From: Streptomyces cylindrosporus
GTDB lineage: Bacteria; Actinomycetota; Actinomycetes; Streptomycetales; Streptomycetaceae
Direction: 5' to 3'
Assembly (NCBI RefSeq): GCF_022698165.1
Contig: NZ_JALDAY010000010.1
Location: forward strand, 248,001-312,000
Length of the DNA: 64,000 nt
Shown here: positions 50,389-60,156 of the stretch, piece after piece
Position numbering within the stretch: the first letter of the stretch is position 1
How the letters are laid out: every line of letters starts with the position of its first letter
Notes under the pieces: model-generated
Told to the model about the DNA's origin: nothing
The model's database searches: none
The model's input: only the letters and a program-made list of their open reading frames with translations
Position numbers and translations under genes: made by a program

Positions 50389-51339
50389 TTGCCCAAGTCT
50401 GCCCGCAAGCAGGAGAAGGATCCCGAGGGGCGGATGCCCCTTGCGGATCACCTTCGTGAGCTCCGCAACCGGCTCGCGAAGGCGATGCTGGCCATCGTGG
50501 TCGTCACGGCCGTGGCCGCCTTCTTCTACAACGACATCATCAACATCATCACCAAGCCGGTGCTGGACTCCGTCGGCTGCTCGCAGACCTTCGAGCAGCT
50601 GCAGAACTCGCACCAGAAGAGCCAGCAGTGCGCGCAGATCACGATCAACGGTCTGCTCACGCCCTTCACGCTGGCCCTCAAGGTGTCCCTGATGGCCGGT
50701 GTCGTGCTCGCTTCTCCGGTGTGGTTGTACCAGCTGTGGGCGTTCGTCGCCCCCGGCCTGCACAAGCACGAGCGCAAGTACGCCTACGCGTTCGTCGGCA
50801 CGGGCGTGCCCCTGTTCTTCGGTGGCGCCTACTTCGCCTACGCGGTGCTCCCGACCACGGCGAAGGTGCTGATCGGCTTCACGCCGAAGGACGTCAACAA
50901 CCTGCTGCCGCTCGACGATCTGCTCGACCTCGTGACGCGCATGGTGCTCGTCTTCGGTCTCTCCTTCGAGCTCCCGCTGCTGCTGGTCATGCTCAACCTC
51001 ACCGGGGTGCTGAGCGGCAAGCGGATGCTCGGCTGGTGGCGCGGCATGATCATGGGCATCACGGTGTTCGCGGCGGTCGCGACCCCGAGCACCGACCCGC
51101 TCTCCATGCTGGCGCTGGCCGGTCCGATCTGGGTGCTGTACTTCGGAGCCGCGATCTTCTCCCTGCTGAACGACCGCCGCAAGCGCCGCCGCGAGGAGGA
51201 GGGCCCCGCCGACGACGAGGCCTCCGACCTGGACCTCACCCCCGAGGACATCGGGGAGGTCGAGACCGTCTCCGCGAGCCGGGCGCTGCCCGAGCAGGCG
51301 AGCACGGACCGGGTCAACGGCTACGACGACGTGACCTGA
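50389..51339 (+). CDS. tatC: Sec-independent translocase subunit TatC
   Basis: TatC is the six-helix receptor of the twin-arginine pathway. The 316-residue chain opens with the conserved GRMPLADHLRELRNRLAKA and has the periplasmic loop and QLWAFVAPGLHKHERKYA. The C-terminal tail (about 60 residues) is acidic and disordered. It starts at TTG after GAGG, an uncommon start that may limit its level relative to TatA. A hairpin at 51361-51399 follows. The gene neighbours helY. Confidence 0.95.
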   Translation: MPKSARKQEKDPEGRMPLADHLRELRNRLAKAMLAIVVVTAVAAFFYNDIINIITKPVLDSVGCSQTFEQLQNSHQKSQQCAQITINGLLTPFTLALKVSLMAGVVLASPVWLYQLWAFVAPGLHKHERKYAYAFVGTGVPLFFGGAYFAYAVLPTTAKVLIGFTPKDVNNLLPLDDLLDLVTRMVLVFGLSFELPLLLVMLNLTGVLSGKRMLGWWRGMIMGITVFAAVATPSTDPLSMLALAGPIWVLYFGAAIFSLLNDRRKRRREEEGPADDEASDLDLTPEDIGEVETVSASRALPEQASTDRVNGYDDVT

Positions 51340-51360
51340 GCCCCCGCTCACAAGCACAGA

Positions 51361-51399
51361 CGAGAGGTGCCCCGTCCCTGGTGACGCGGGCACCTCTCG
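51361..51399 (+). terminator. Hairpin terminator after tatC
   Basis: CGAGAGGTGCCC (51361-51372) and GGGCACCTCTCG (51388-51399) pair perfectly over 12 bp with a 15-nt loop, then GTGTTTGA. Confidence 0.82.
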
Positions 51400-51470
51400 G
51401 TGTTTGACGGCCCGGGTTCCGGATAATGATCGTCCTGTTGTCAGTGGGGCCCGGTACGCTCGAAAGCACG

Positions 51471-54287
51471 ATGACAGAGGACCTCTCACCGGCCGAGCGG
51501 TACGCGGCTGCCCGCAGTCGCGCTGCCGAGCAGGCCACCGCGCTCGCCTCCTTCCGCGAGATGTACGACTTCGGCCTCGATCCCTTCCAGATCGAGGCCT
51601 GCCGGGCACTCGAAGCGGGCAAGGGAGTGCTGGTCGCCGCGCCCACCGGCTCCGGCAAGACGATCGTGGGCGAGTTCGCCGTCCACCTCGCCCTCCAGCA
51701 GGGCAAGAAGTGCTTCTACACGACACCCATCAAGGCGCTGTCGAACCAGAAGTACGCCGACCTGTGCCGCCGTTACGGCGCCGACAAGGTCGGCCTGCTG
51801 ACCGGCGACAACAGCGTCAACTCCGAGGCCCCGGTGGTCGTCATGACCACCGAGGTGCTCCGGAACATGCTGTACGCCGGCTCCCAGACCCTCCTCGGCC
51901 TCGGTTACGTGGTCATGGACGAGGTGCACTACCTCTCCGACCGCTTCCGGGGCGCCGTATGGGAAGAGGTGATCATCCACCTTCCCGAGTCGGTGACCCT
52001 GGTGTCCCTGTCGGCCACCGTGTCGAACGCCGAGGAGTTCGGCGACTGGCTGGACACCGTGCGCGGCGACACCGAGGTGATCGTCTCCGAGCACCGGCCG
52101 GTGCCGCTGTTCCAGCACGTGCTCGCCGGACGGCGGATGTACGACCTGTTCGAGGAGGGCGAGGGCAGCAAGAAGGCCGTCAACCCCGACCTGACCCGGC
52201 TGGCCCGCATGGAGGCCCAGCGGCCGTCGTACCAGGACCGCAGACGCGGCCGTGCGATGCGCGAGGCGGACCGGGAGCGGGAGCGCAGACAGCGCTCCCG
52301 CGTATGGACGCCGGGCCGCCCCGAGGTCATCGAGCGGCTCGACGCCGAGGGCCTGCTGCCCGCCATCACGTTCATCTTCAGCCGCGCCGCCTGCGAGGCC
52401 GCCGTACAGCAGTGCCTGTTCGCGGGGCTTCGGCTGAACGACGAGGAGGCGCGGGAGCAGGTGCGCACCCTGGTCGAGGAGCGCACGGCGTCGATCCCGA
52501 CCGAGGACCTGCACGTCCTGGGCTACTACGAGTGGCTGGAGGGCCTGGAGCGCGGTATCGCGGCCCATCACGCGGGGATGCTGCCGACGTTCAAGGAGGT
52601 CGTCGAGGAGCTGTTCGTGCGGGGGCTGGTGAAGGCCGTGTTCGCCACGGAGACGCTGGCCCTCGGCATCAACATGCCCGCGCGCTCCGTGGTGTTGGAG
52701 AAGCTCGTCAAGTGGAACGGCGAGCAGCACGCGGACATCACCCCGGGCGAGTACACGCAGTTGACCGGGCGTGCGGGGCGTCGGGGGATCGACGTCGAGG
52801 GTCATGCCGTCGTGCTGTGGCAGCGCGGGATGAGTCCCGAGCACCTTGCGGGGCTGGCGGGCACGCGCACGTATCCGCTGCGGTCCAGCTTCAAGCCGTC
52901 GTACAACATGGCGGTCAATCTCGTCGAGCAGTTCGGGCGGCACCGCTCGCGTGAGCTGCTGGAGACGTCGTTCGCGCAGTTCCAGGCCGACAAGTCGGTC
53001 GTCGGGATCTCCCGGCAGGTGCAGCGCAACGAGGAGGGGCTCGAAGGCTACAAGGAGTCCATGACCTGCCACCTCGGGGACTTCGAGGAGTACGCGCGGC
53101 TGCGGCGCGAGCTCAAGGACCGGGAGACCGAGCTGGCCCGGCAGGGAGCCGCCGAGCGGCGGGCCGAGGCCGCGGTCGCGCTGGAGAAGCTCAAGCCGGG
53201 CGATGTCATCCATGTGCCGACCGGGAAGTACGCCGGGCTGGCGCTGGTGCTGGACCCCGGGCTGCCGGCGGGCCGGTCGAACGGCCATCGCGGGTTCGAG
53301 CACCACGACGGGCCCCGGCCCCTGGTGCTGACCGCCGAGCGGCAGGTCAAGCGGCTGGCCTCGATGGACTTCCCGGTGCCGGTCGAGGCGCTGGAGCGGA
53401 TGCGGATCCCGAAGTCCTTCAACCCCCGCTCGCCCCAGTCCCGTCGGGACCTCGCGTCCGCGCTGCGGACCAAGGCGGGGCACATTCCGCCGGAGCGTGC
53501 GCGCAAGAAGCGGTCGCAGGCCGCCGACGACCGGGAGATCGCCCGGTTGCGTACGGCGATCCGGGCGCATCCCTGCCATGGGTGCAACGAGCGTGAGGAC
53601 CACGCGCGTTGGGCCGAGCGCTACCACCGGCTGCTGCGCGACACCTCGCAGCTGGAGCGGCGGATCGAGGGGCGGACCAATACGATCGCGCGGACCTTTG
53701 ACCGCATCGTCGCGCTGCTGACCGAGCTGGATTATCTGCGGGGTGACGAGGTCACCGAGCACGGCAAGCGGCTGGCCCGGCTGTACGGCGAGCTCGATCT
53801 GCTGGCCAGTGAGTGTCTGCGGGCCGGGGTCTGGGAAGGGCTCGGGCCCGCGGAGCTCGCGGCTTGTGTCTCGGCTCTGGTGTACGAGGCGCGGGTCGGG
53901 GACGACGCGATGGCGCCGAAGCTGCCGTCCGGGAAGGCCAAGGCCGCGCTGGGGGAGATGGTGCGGATCTGGGGGCGGCTGGACGGGCTCGAGGAGGAGT
54001 TCCGGATCACGCAGTCCGAAGGGGTCGGGCAGCGGGAGCCTGATCTAGGGTTCGCCTGGGCCGCGTACATGTGGGCCTCCGGGAAGGGGCTTGACGAGGT
54101 CCTGCGGGAGGCGGAGATGCCGGCCGGGGACTTTGTGCGGTGGTGCAAGCAGGTGATCGATGTGCTGGGGCAGATCTCGGCGGCGGCTCCGGTTTCCGGT
54201 GGGGAGGGGTCGACTGTGGCGAAGAATGCGCGGAAGGCTGTTGATCTGTTGCTGCGGGGGGTTGTGGCCTACTCGTCTGTGGGGTGA
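51471..54287 (+). CDS. helY: Ski2-like DEAD/DEAH-box helicase (HelY type)
   Basis: This 938-residue superfamily 2 helicase has motif I APTGSGKT (57-64), motif II DEVH (150-153), motif III LSAT, and motif VI QLTGRAGRRG. A middle insertion (about 245-295, RRRGRAMREADRERERRQRSR) is very basic. The C-terminal half has the arch/helical region of Ski2/Mtr4-like enzymes and a CxxC pair (HPCHGCNERED). It probably unwinds structured RNA, in decay or ribosome assembly. I chose the ATG at 51471. Only a -10-like TACGCT at 51454-51459 precedes it, so the leader is very short. Association with tatAC is conserved in actinobacteria. Confidence 0.92.
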   Translation: MTEDLSPAERYAAARSRAAEQATALASFREMYDFGLDPFQIEACRALEAGKGVLVAAPTGSGKTIVGEFAVHLALQQGKKCFYTTPIKALSNQKYADLCRRYGADKVGLLTGDNSVNSEAPVVVMTTEVLRNMLYAGSQTLLGLGYVVMDEVHYLSDRFRGAVWEEVIIHLPESVTLVSLSATVSNAEEFGDWLDTVRGDTEVIVSEHRPVPLFQHVLAGRRMYDLFEEGEGSKKAVNPDLTRLARMEAQRPSYQDRRRGRAMREADRERERRQRSRVWTPGRPEVIERLDAEGLLPAITFIFSRAACEAAVQQCLFAGLRLNDEEAREQVRTLVEERTASIPTEDLHVLGYYEWLEGLERGIAAHHAGMLPTFKEVVEELFVRGLVKAVFATETLALGINMPARSVVLEKLVKWNGEQHADITPGEYTQLTGRAGRRGIDVEGHAVVLWQRGMSPEHLAGLAGTRTYPLRSSFKPSYNMAVNLVEQFGRHRSRELLETSFAQFQADKSVVGISRQVQRNEEGLEGYKESMTCHLGDFEEYARLRRELKDRETELARQGAAERRAEAAVALEKLKPGDVIHVPTGKYAGLALVLDPGLPAGRSNGHRGFEHHDGPRPLVLTAERQVKRLASMDFPVPVEALERMRIPKSFNPRSPQSRRDLASALRTKAGHIPPERARKKRSQAADDREIARLRTAIRAHPCHGCNEREDHARWAERYHRLLRDTSQLERRIEGRTNTIARTFDRIVALLTELDYLRGDEVTEHGKRLARLYGELDLLASECLRAGVWEGLGPAELAACVSALVYEARVGDDAMAPKLPSGKAKAALGEMVRIWGRLDGLEEEFRITQSEGVGQREPDLGFAWAAYMWASGKGLDEVLREAEMPAGDFVRWCKQVIDVLGQISAAAPVSGGEGSTVAKNARKAVDLLLRGVVAYSSVG

Positions 54288-54302
54288 CGGGTTTGGGGCG
54301 CG

Positions 54303-54356
54303 GGTGCGGGTGAGTGGGGGCTGGTCGCGCAGTTCCCCGCGCCCCTTTGGGGCGCG
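54303..54356. repeat. Streptomyces dispersed intergenic repeat with hairpin
   Basis: The segment GGGCTGGTCGCGCAGTTCCC (near 54318-54337) followed by the hairpin GCGCCCC-TTT-GGGGCGC (54339-54355) is a sequence I recognise as recurring between genes in many Streptomyces chromosomes. Here it lies between the converging helY and allophanate hydrolase genes and probably works as a two-way terminator. Confidence 0.7.
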
Positions 54357-56018
54357 TCAGTTTTGCCCGTGTTTCAAATAGTTGCGCCAGCTTCCGTACG
54401 ACGTGATGTCTTCGGCATTGCCCAGTGCGCTGGGCTCACACAAGAAGCCGGGGGTGCTCGTGCCGTCCGACAACTGCACGCTGCCCAGGGTCATCGGGCG
54501 GGGGAGTGTGGTCAGCAGGTGGCCCAGGCCCGCTGCCGGTAGGCGCCAGACCTCGGTCTCGATCTCGGCTCCGCCCTCGCCCACGTACACCAGCCCCGGC
54601 TTCGGCGGTTCCGTCCTCAGCGCGTGCAGGCGGTAGGCCGGGGCCGTCGTGGTCGTGCGGTCCAGGCGGGCGCCCAGGGACAGGAGTTGGGGGTTGAGGG
54701 GCTGGCCCGTGAGGTGGGCGCCCACCACTGCCAAGCGGGTTTCCGGCTGGAGGAGTGTTGCGATTCTCGCCAGGCGGTCGTCCGTGAACGCCGGGCCGAT
54801 CAGCATCACGCCGAACGGGAGGGCGTTCACCTCGCCAGCGGGGACGGCCACCGCCGCCAGGTCGAAGAGGTTCGTCGAGTTGGTGAAGCGGCCCAGGCGG
54901 GCGTTGGCGCCCAGGGGGTCGGCCGCCACCTCGGCGAGGGTGGGGTGGCCCGGCGTCGTGGGCAGCAGGAGGGCGTCCGTGTCGGCGAGTTCGGTCAGGG
55001 CGCGGGTGCGGAGGGCTGCCAGGCGGTCCATGTCGGCGTACAGGCGGTGGGCCGGGATGTCGCGGGCTCGGGTGATGATGCCGGCGACCGTGGGGTCCAG
55101 GCCCTCGGCGTTGTCCGCTGTCGCCTTGTCGATGAATGCCCCCACCGCCGTGTAGCGCTCGGCCACGAACGCACCCTCGTACAGCATCGCCGCCGCCTCG
55201 GTGAACGGCGTCAGATCGAGAGTGCGGATGTCCGCGCCCGCCTCGGCGAGCTGCCGTACCGCCGCCTCGTACGCCTGCGCCCAGCCCTCGTCCAGCTCGC
55301 CGAGCTGGTCGAGCGGGGGGACCGCGATGCGCCAGGGACCCGGGGTGCGCTGGGGGAGCGGCGGGAGTTCGCGGGCCGGCGGGGAGGTCATGAAGGACAG
55401 GGCCTGTTCGGCCTCCGGGAGGGTGCGGGCGAAGACCGTCACGCAGTCGATGGAGGCACAGGCCGGGACCACGCCCGTCGTCGGGACCAGGCCCCGGGTC
55501 GGCTTGAGGCCGACGATGCCGTTGAAGGCCGCCGGGACCCGGCCCGAGCCCGCCGTGTCCGTGCCGAGGGCCAGGTCGACCAGGCCGAGGGCGACCGCGA
55601 CCGCGGAGCCCGAGCTGGAGCCGCCGCTGATGCGGGCCGGGTCGTGGGCGTTGCGGACAGCGCCGTGCGGGGAGCGGGTGCCCACCAGGCCGGTCGCGAA
55701 CTGGTCCAGGTTGGTCGTGCCCAGGACGATCGCACCGGCCGCGCGGAGGCGGGCGACCACCGGCGCGTCCGCTTCGGGTTCGTAGGCGTACGCAGGGCAG
55801 CCCGCGGTCGTCGGCAGGCCGGCCACGTCGATGTTGCCCTTGGCGGCGAGCAGGCGCCCCGCGAGGGGGAGTTGCTCCCCGGCTGCGACGCGTTCGTCCA
55901 GCGCCCGGGCCTCCGCCTCGACCTCGTCCCGCGGGCGCAGGTCGATCCAGATCTCGGGGCGGTCCACCGCCTCGATGCGGGCGTAGGCGGCGCGGACTCG
56001 GGAGACGGTGGTGGACAT
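54357..56018 (-). CDS. atzF: Allophanate hydrolase
   Basis: This enzyme hydrolyses allophanate to ammonia and CO2. The 553-residue protein has the amidase-signature triad: Lys60 (LLAAKGNIDVAG), the SGGSSSGSA cluster at 131-139 supplying the cis-Ser, and nucleophile Ser158 (GTDTAGSGR). A C-terminal domain of about 120 residues (from about 430) is present, as in AtzF-type enzymes. The ATG is preceded by AGAGGAA, 14 bases after the carboxylase stop. It is the last gene of the four-gene operon. Confidence 0.94.
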   Translation of the reverse strand: MSTTVSRVRAAYARIEAVDRPEIWIDLRPRDEVEAEARALDERVAAGEQLPLAGRLLAAKGNIDVAGLPTTAGCPAYAYEPEADAPVVARLRAAGAIVLGTTNLDQFATGLVGTRSPHGAVRNAHDPARISGGSSSGSAVAVALGLVDLALGTDTAGSGRVPAAFNGIVGLKPTRGLVPTTGVVPACASIDCVTVFARTLPEAEQALSFMTSPPARELPPLPQRTPGPWRIAVPPLDQLGELDEGWAQAYEAAVRQLAEAGADIRTLDLTPFTEAAAMLYEGAFVAERYTAVGAFIDKATADNAEGLDPTVAGIITRARDIPAHRLYADMDRLAALRTRALTELADTDALLLPTTPGHPTLAEVAADPLGANARLGRFTNSTNLFDLAAVAVPAGEVNALPFGVMLIGPAFTDDRLARIATLLQPETRLAVVGAHLTGQPLNPQLLSLGARLDRTTTTAPAYRLHALRTEPPKPGLVYVGEGGAEIETEVWRLPAAGLGHLLTTLPRPMTLGSVQLSDGTSTPGFLCEPSALGNAEDITSYGSWRNYLKHGQN

Positions 56019-56032
56019 CGCTCGTTCCTCTT

Positions 56033-59000
56033 TCAGTTCGCGGCGGGGGCCAGGACGACCAGTGCCGTTCCCGCCTCCACCTGGTCGCCCGGCCTGGCCA
56101 GGATCTCCGTCACCACGCCGGCCGTCGGCGCGTGCACCCTGGACTCCATCTTCATCGCCTCCAGGCTGAGGAGTGGCTGTCCGGCGGTGACCTCGTCGCC
56201 GGGCTCGACGTTCAACTGCCAGACCGACGCGGCGAATTCGGCCTCGATCAGGTGGCCGCCGGGCGGGACCGTCACCTCGGCCGGGGGAGGTGCCGGTGTG
56301 CTCGCGGCCTCCGCCCGGGTGAACTCGCCCGCCGCCTCCCAGGCGTCCCGCTCGGCCCCGAAGGCCGTCTGCTGCCGGGTCCTGAACTCCCGTATCGAGT
56401 CCGCGTGTTCGGCGAGGAAGGCGCGGTGGTCGGCGAGCGAGAAGGTGCCCTCCTCGATGCGGGGGACGAAGCGGCCCGACGTGATGTCGGCCCGGAGTTC
56501 CAGGAGTTCGTCCGCGTCGACCGGGTACCACTTGACGCGGTCGAAGAAGCGCAGCAGCCAGGGGGAGCCGGGTTCGAATGCTCCGCGCTGCTGCCAGGCC
56601 GACCAGACCTGGGTGGTGCGGCCGACGAACTGGTAGCCGCCGGGGCCCTCCATGCCGTAGATGCACAGGTAGGCGCCGCCGATGCCGACCGAGTTCTCGG
56701 CGGTCCAGGTGCGGGCCGGGTTGTACTTCGTCGTCACCAGGCGGTGGCGCGGGTCCAGGGGAGTGGCGACCGGGGCGCCCAAGTAGACGTCGCCCAGGCC
56801 CAGTACGAGGTACTCCGCGTCGAAGACCGTGGCGTACACGTCGTTCACCGAGTCCAGGCCGTTGACGCGGCGGATGAACTCGATGTTCCAGGGGCACCAG
56901 GGCGCGTCGTCGCGGACGCCCGCCATGTAGCGGGCGATCGCCTCGCGGGTCGCCGGGTCGTCCCAGGAGAGGGGGAGGTGGACGGTGCGGGAGGGGACGA
57001 CCAGTTCGTCGGTGGGGGGCAGGGCCGCCGTGATCTCCCTTACCAGGGCCAGGAGTTCGTGTTGGGGGAGGCGGGCCGGGTTCGTCTGGATCTGGAGGGA
57101 GCGGATGCCCGGTGTGAGGTCCGTGATGCCGTCGAGCTCGGCTTCCGTGACCGCCTCCATCAGGGCGTGGACGCGCATGCGCAGGGCCAGATCGAGCTGC
57201 ATCTCGCCGAATTCGACCAGCAGGTTGTCGTCGCCGCTGCGGCGGAACGTCACATCGCCGTCCCGGGCCAGTACGCCGCCGTCCACGATCTCGGGGCGCG
57301 GCGAGCCGTCGACCGTCACAGGGACGAACTTCACGGTGTCGCCCGGCCGCAGCTGGCCCAGCTTCCAGCGTTCGGTGCTCAACACCGTTGCCGGGCAGAC
57401 GAATCCGCCGAGGGAGGGGCCGTCGGGGCCGAGCAGCACCGGCATGTCGCCGGTGTAGTCGACGGCGCCCACGGAGTACGGGGTGTCGTGGATGTTGGAC
57501 GGGTGCAGGCCCGCCTCGCCGCCGTCGGTGCGGGCCCAGCGCGGCTTGGGGCCGACCAGGCGGACACCGGTGCGGGCCGAGTTGAAGTGGACCTTCCAGT
57601 CGGCGGCGTAGAAGTCGCGGATGTCGTCCTCGGTGAAGAACTCCGGTGCCGCGTGCGGGCCTTCGACCGCGCCGATGTGCCAGGTCGAGCCGTAGGAGGG
57701 GCGGTCGGCCACCGGCGTGCCCTCGGCCGTGGCTCCGCCGTGCAGCACGTCACCCGTGCGCAGCGCCCGGCCGCCGTGCCCGCCGAAGCGGCCCAGCGTG
57801 AAGGTGCTCGCGCTGCCGAGGAAGGAGGGTATGTCGAGTCCGCCGCCCGCGAACAGCACGTAGGTGCGCAGGCCGTGTCGGTCCGGTGCGCCGATCCGCA
57901 GCAGGGCGTTCGCGGGCACCGTCACCGGCTCCCACTGGGGGACCGGCCGCCCGTCCACGCTCACTTCCGCCGGGGCGCCCGTCACACACACCGTCGTCGG
58001 GTGCGAGAACCTCAACGACGGTCCCTGGAGCGTGCATTCGAGGCCCGGGGCGCCCTCCTGGTTGCCGAGTGCGCGGTTGCCGAGGCGGAAGGCGAGGTCG
58101 TCCATCGGGCCGGACGGGGGCACGCCGACCTGCCAGTAGCCGGTGCGGCCCGGCCAGTCCTGGACGGTGGTGAGGGTGCCGCCGGAGACGACCTCGATGC
58201 GCGGGGTCGGGTCCGCCACGGCCGCCAGGGTCGCCGTCGAGTGGGCCGCCGTCGCGAAGTCCCGGTCCTTGAGCGCGGCCCGTACCAGTCCCAGGTTCGT
58301 CTCGATGCCGTCGACCCGGGTACGGGAGAGGGCCTCGTCGAGCCGCTCCAGCGCGTGGGCGCGGTCGGTGCCGTACGCGATGACCTTCGCGAGCATCGGG
58401 TCGTACGACGTCGTCACCTCGGTGCCGGTCTCCACCCAGCCGTCGACGCGCACGCCCGGCGGGAACTCGACCCGCGTCAACAGGCCCGCGCTCGGCCGGT
58501 GTTCGCGCGAGGGGTCCTCGGCGTAGAGGCGGGCCTCGACGGCGTGGCCGCGCGGTGCGCCGGGGTCGCGCACGACCTCGCGCTCGCCGCGGGCCAGGCG
58601 CAGCATCCAGGCGACCAGGTCGACGCCGTAGACCTCCTCGGTGACCGGATGCTCCACCTGGAGGCGGGTGTTGACCTCCAGAAAGTAGGCCTCCTCGCGG
58701 GCGGCGTCGTACACGAACTCGACCGTCCCGGCGGAGCGGTAGCCGACGGAGGCGCACAAGTCGCGGGCGGAGGCGGCCAGTTGCTCGCGCACGCGGGGCG
58801 GGAGCCCGGGTGCCGGCGCCTCCTCCACCACCTTCTGGTTGCGGCGCTGGAGGGAGCAGTCGCGGTCGCCGAAGGTGACGACCCTGCCCTCGCCGTCGCC
58901 GAAGACCTGGACCTCGACATGGCGGGCGTGCTCCACCAGGCGCTCCAGGAAGACGCCCGCGGAGGAGAAGGAGGCGGCGGCGACGCGCTGCACCCGCTCC

Positions 59001-59542
59001 CAGGCGTCGGCCAGTTCATCGGCCGACCGACATGCCGACATACCGATACCGCCACCGCCTCCGGTCGCCTTGAGCATCACCGGATAGCCGATCGCCGCGG
59101 CCCTCGCGTGGGCCTCCTCCAGCGACGCCAGCAGACCCGTCCCGGGCGCCAGCGGCACCCCCGCCGCCTCAGCCGCCGCCCGCGCGGTGTGCTTGGCGCC
59201 GAACAGTTCCAGCTGCTCGGGCGTCGGGCCGACGAACACGATCCCGGCGTCCTCGCAGCGGCGCGCGAAGGCCGCGTCCTCGGACAGGAAGCCGTAGCCG
59301 GGGTGGATCGCGCCCGCGCCGGAGTCCTTGGCCGCCCTCAGCACCAGGTCGGCGTCGAGGTACGACTCCTTCGCGGGCGCCGGGCCGAGCCGTACCGCCT
59401 CGTCGGCGAGCCGGACGTGCGGGGCCGAGCGGTCGGGGTCGGAGTACACGGCGACCGTGCGCAGGCCCAGTTCGCGGGCGGTGCGGATGATCCGTACCGC
59501 GATCTCGCCCCGGTTGGCGACCAGCAGCTTGTCGAAGCTCAT
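56033..59542 (-). CDS. Biotin-dependent urea or guanidine carboxylase
   Basis: The protein is 1169 residues. The biotin-carboxylase part is 1-450 (LLVANRGEIAVRIIRTARELG, LKATGGGGGIGM, HVEVQVFGDGEG, FLEVNTRLQVEH). A carboxyltransferase part with KipA/KipI-like halves follows (about 480-1080: DWPGRTGYWQVGVPPSGPMD, SNIHDTPYSVGAVDYTGDMP, GLGDVYLGAP, KYNPARTWTAENSVGIGGAYLCIYGMEGPGGYQ). A biotinyl domain with EAMKME closes the chain, biotinylated Lys1131. ATG overlaps the preceding stop (ATGA). It is annotated as urea carboxylase, which makes allophanate from urea. In clusters with two DUF1989 genes, the published role is guanidine carboxylation, so guanidine is a real alternative. Confidence 0.92.
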   Translation of the reverse strand: MSFDKLLVANRGEIAVRIIRTARELGLRTVAVYSDPDRSAPHVRLADEAVRLGPAPAKESYLDADLVLRAAKDSGAGAIHPGYGFLSEDAAFARRCEDAGIVFVGPTPEQLELFGAKHTARAAAEAAGVPLAPGTGLLASLEEAHARAAAIGYPVMLKATGGGGGIGMSACRSADELADAWERVQRVAAASFSSAGVFLERLVEHARHVEVQVFGDGEGRVVTFGDRDCSLQRRNQKVVEEAPAPGLPPRVREQLAASARDLCASVGYRSAGTVEFVYDAAREEAYFLEVNTRLQVEHPVTEEVYGVDLVAWMLRLARGEREVVRDPGAPRGHAVEARLYAEDPSREHRPSAGLLTRVEFPPGVRVDGWVETGTEVTTSYDPMLAKVIAYGTDRAHALERLDEALSRTRVDGIETNLGLVRAALKDRDFATAAHSTATLAAVADPTPRIEVVSGGTLTTVQDWPGRTGYWQVGVPPSGPMDDLAFRLGNRALGNQEGAPGLECTLQGPSLRFSHPTTVCVTGAPAEVSVDGRPVPQWEPVTVPANALLRIGAPDRHGLRTYVLFAGGGLDIPSFLGSASTFTLGRFGGHGGRALRTGDVLHGGATAEGTPVADRPSYGSTWHIGAVEGPHAAPEFFTEDDIRDFYAADWKVHFNSARTGVRLVGPKPRWARTDGGEAGLHPSNIHDTPYSVGAVDYTGDMPVLLGPDGPSLGGFVCPATVLSTERWKLGQLRPGDTVKFVPVTVDGSPRPEIVDGGVLARDGDVTFRRSGDDNLLVEFGEMQLDLALRMRVHALMEAVTEAELDGITDLTPGIRSLQIQTNPARLPQHELLALVREITAALPPTDELVVPSRTVHLPLSWDDPATREAIARYMAGVRDDAPWCPWNIEFIRRVNGLDSVNDVYATVFDAEYLVLGLGDVYLGAPVATPLDPRHRLVTTKYNPARTWTAENSVGIGGAYLCIYGMEGPGGYQFVGRTTQVWSAWQQRGAFEPGSPWLLRFFDRVKWYPVDADELLELRADITSGRFVPRIEEGTFSLADHRAFLAEHADSIREFRTRQQTAFGAERDAWEAAGEFTRAEAASTPAPPPAEVTVPPGGHLIEAEFAASVWQLNVEPGDEVTAGQPLLSLEAMKMESRVHAPTAGVVTEILARPGDQVEAGTALVVLAPAAN

Positions 59543-60156
59543 GCGGCTTCCCCCGTGGCGGCGGCCTCGATGGTCATCTCCACGGCCGTCGGCTCGAAGC
59601 CGTTGCACGGGTTGTTGATCTGCGGGCAGTTGGAGACCAGGACGAGGACGTCACGCTCGGCGCGCAGGGTCAGCTTCAGGCCCGGCGCCGAGAGACCGTC
59701 GACGATCCCGAGCGTGCCGTCCTTCTCGACGGGCACGTTCATGTACCAGTTGATGTTGGAGACGAGGTCGCGCTTGCCGAGGCCGTGCTTGGCGCCCTCC
59801 GCCAGGAAGTTGTCCACGCAGGCGTGCTGGGACCAGGTGTGGTGGCCGTAGCGGAGGGTGTTCGACTCCTTGGAGCAGGCGCCGCCGACCGTGTCGTGGC
59901 GGCCCACGTCGTCGGCGGTCAGCGTCATCAGCGGGGTGTGCTCGTTGGACATCAGCACGCTGCCCGTGGTCAGGAAGATGCCGCCCTGGGCGTGGATGGT
60001 GTCGGGGGCGCTGTAGCGGACCGAGGTGTCGTGGGCGTCGTAGACGAGGAAGTCGACGGCCTGGTTTCCGCGCAGGTCGGTGATGGTCAGCGTCTGGCCC
60101 GTGCGGATGACGGACGACCAGGAGGCGCGGGCCGGCACCACGCTCTTCGTGCTCAT
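59539..60156 (-). CDS. DUF1989 urea-amidolyase-associated protein, likely carboxyguanidine deiminase subunit
   Basis: This 205-residue DUF1989 protein has the core LRGNQAVDFLVYDA, the metal-site-like GRHDTVGGACSKESN, and CPQINNPCNGFEPTAVEMTI near the end. It is known as UAAP2. Pairs of DUF1989 proteins next to guanidine carboxylase have been shown in other bacteria to form the carboxyguanidine deiminase CgdAB. I infer that role here. I chose the ATG at 60156, preceded by AAGGGGG. It overlaps both neighbours by 4 bases (ATGA), so the operon is translationally chained. Cysteines in GGACSKE and NCPQINNPC are probable ligands. Confidence 0.9.
   Translation of the reverse strand: MSTKSVVPARASWSSVIRTGQTLTITDLRGNQAVDFLVYDAHDTSVRYSAPDTIHAQGGIFLTTGSVLMSNEHTPLMTLTADDVGRHDTVGGACSKESNTLRYGHHTWSQHACVDNFLAEGAKHGLGKRDLVSNINWYMNVPVEKDGTLGIVDGLSAPGLKLTLRAERDVLVLVSNCPQINNPCNGFEPTAVEMTIEAAATGEAA

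Noticed and set aside
56132..59851. 1239-codon plus-strand frame opposite the carboxylase
   Set aside because: Antisense shadow of a conserved biotin enzyme; it has no recognisable motif.
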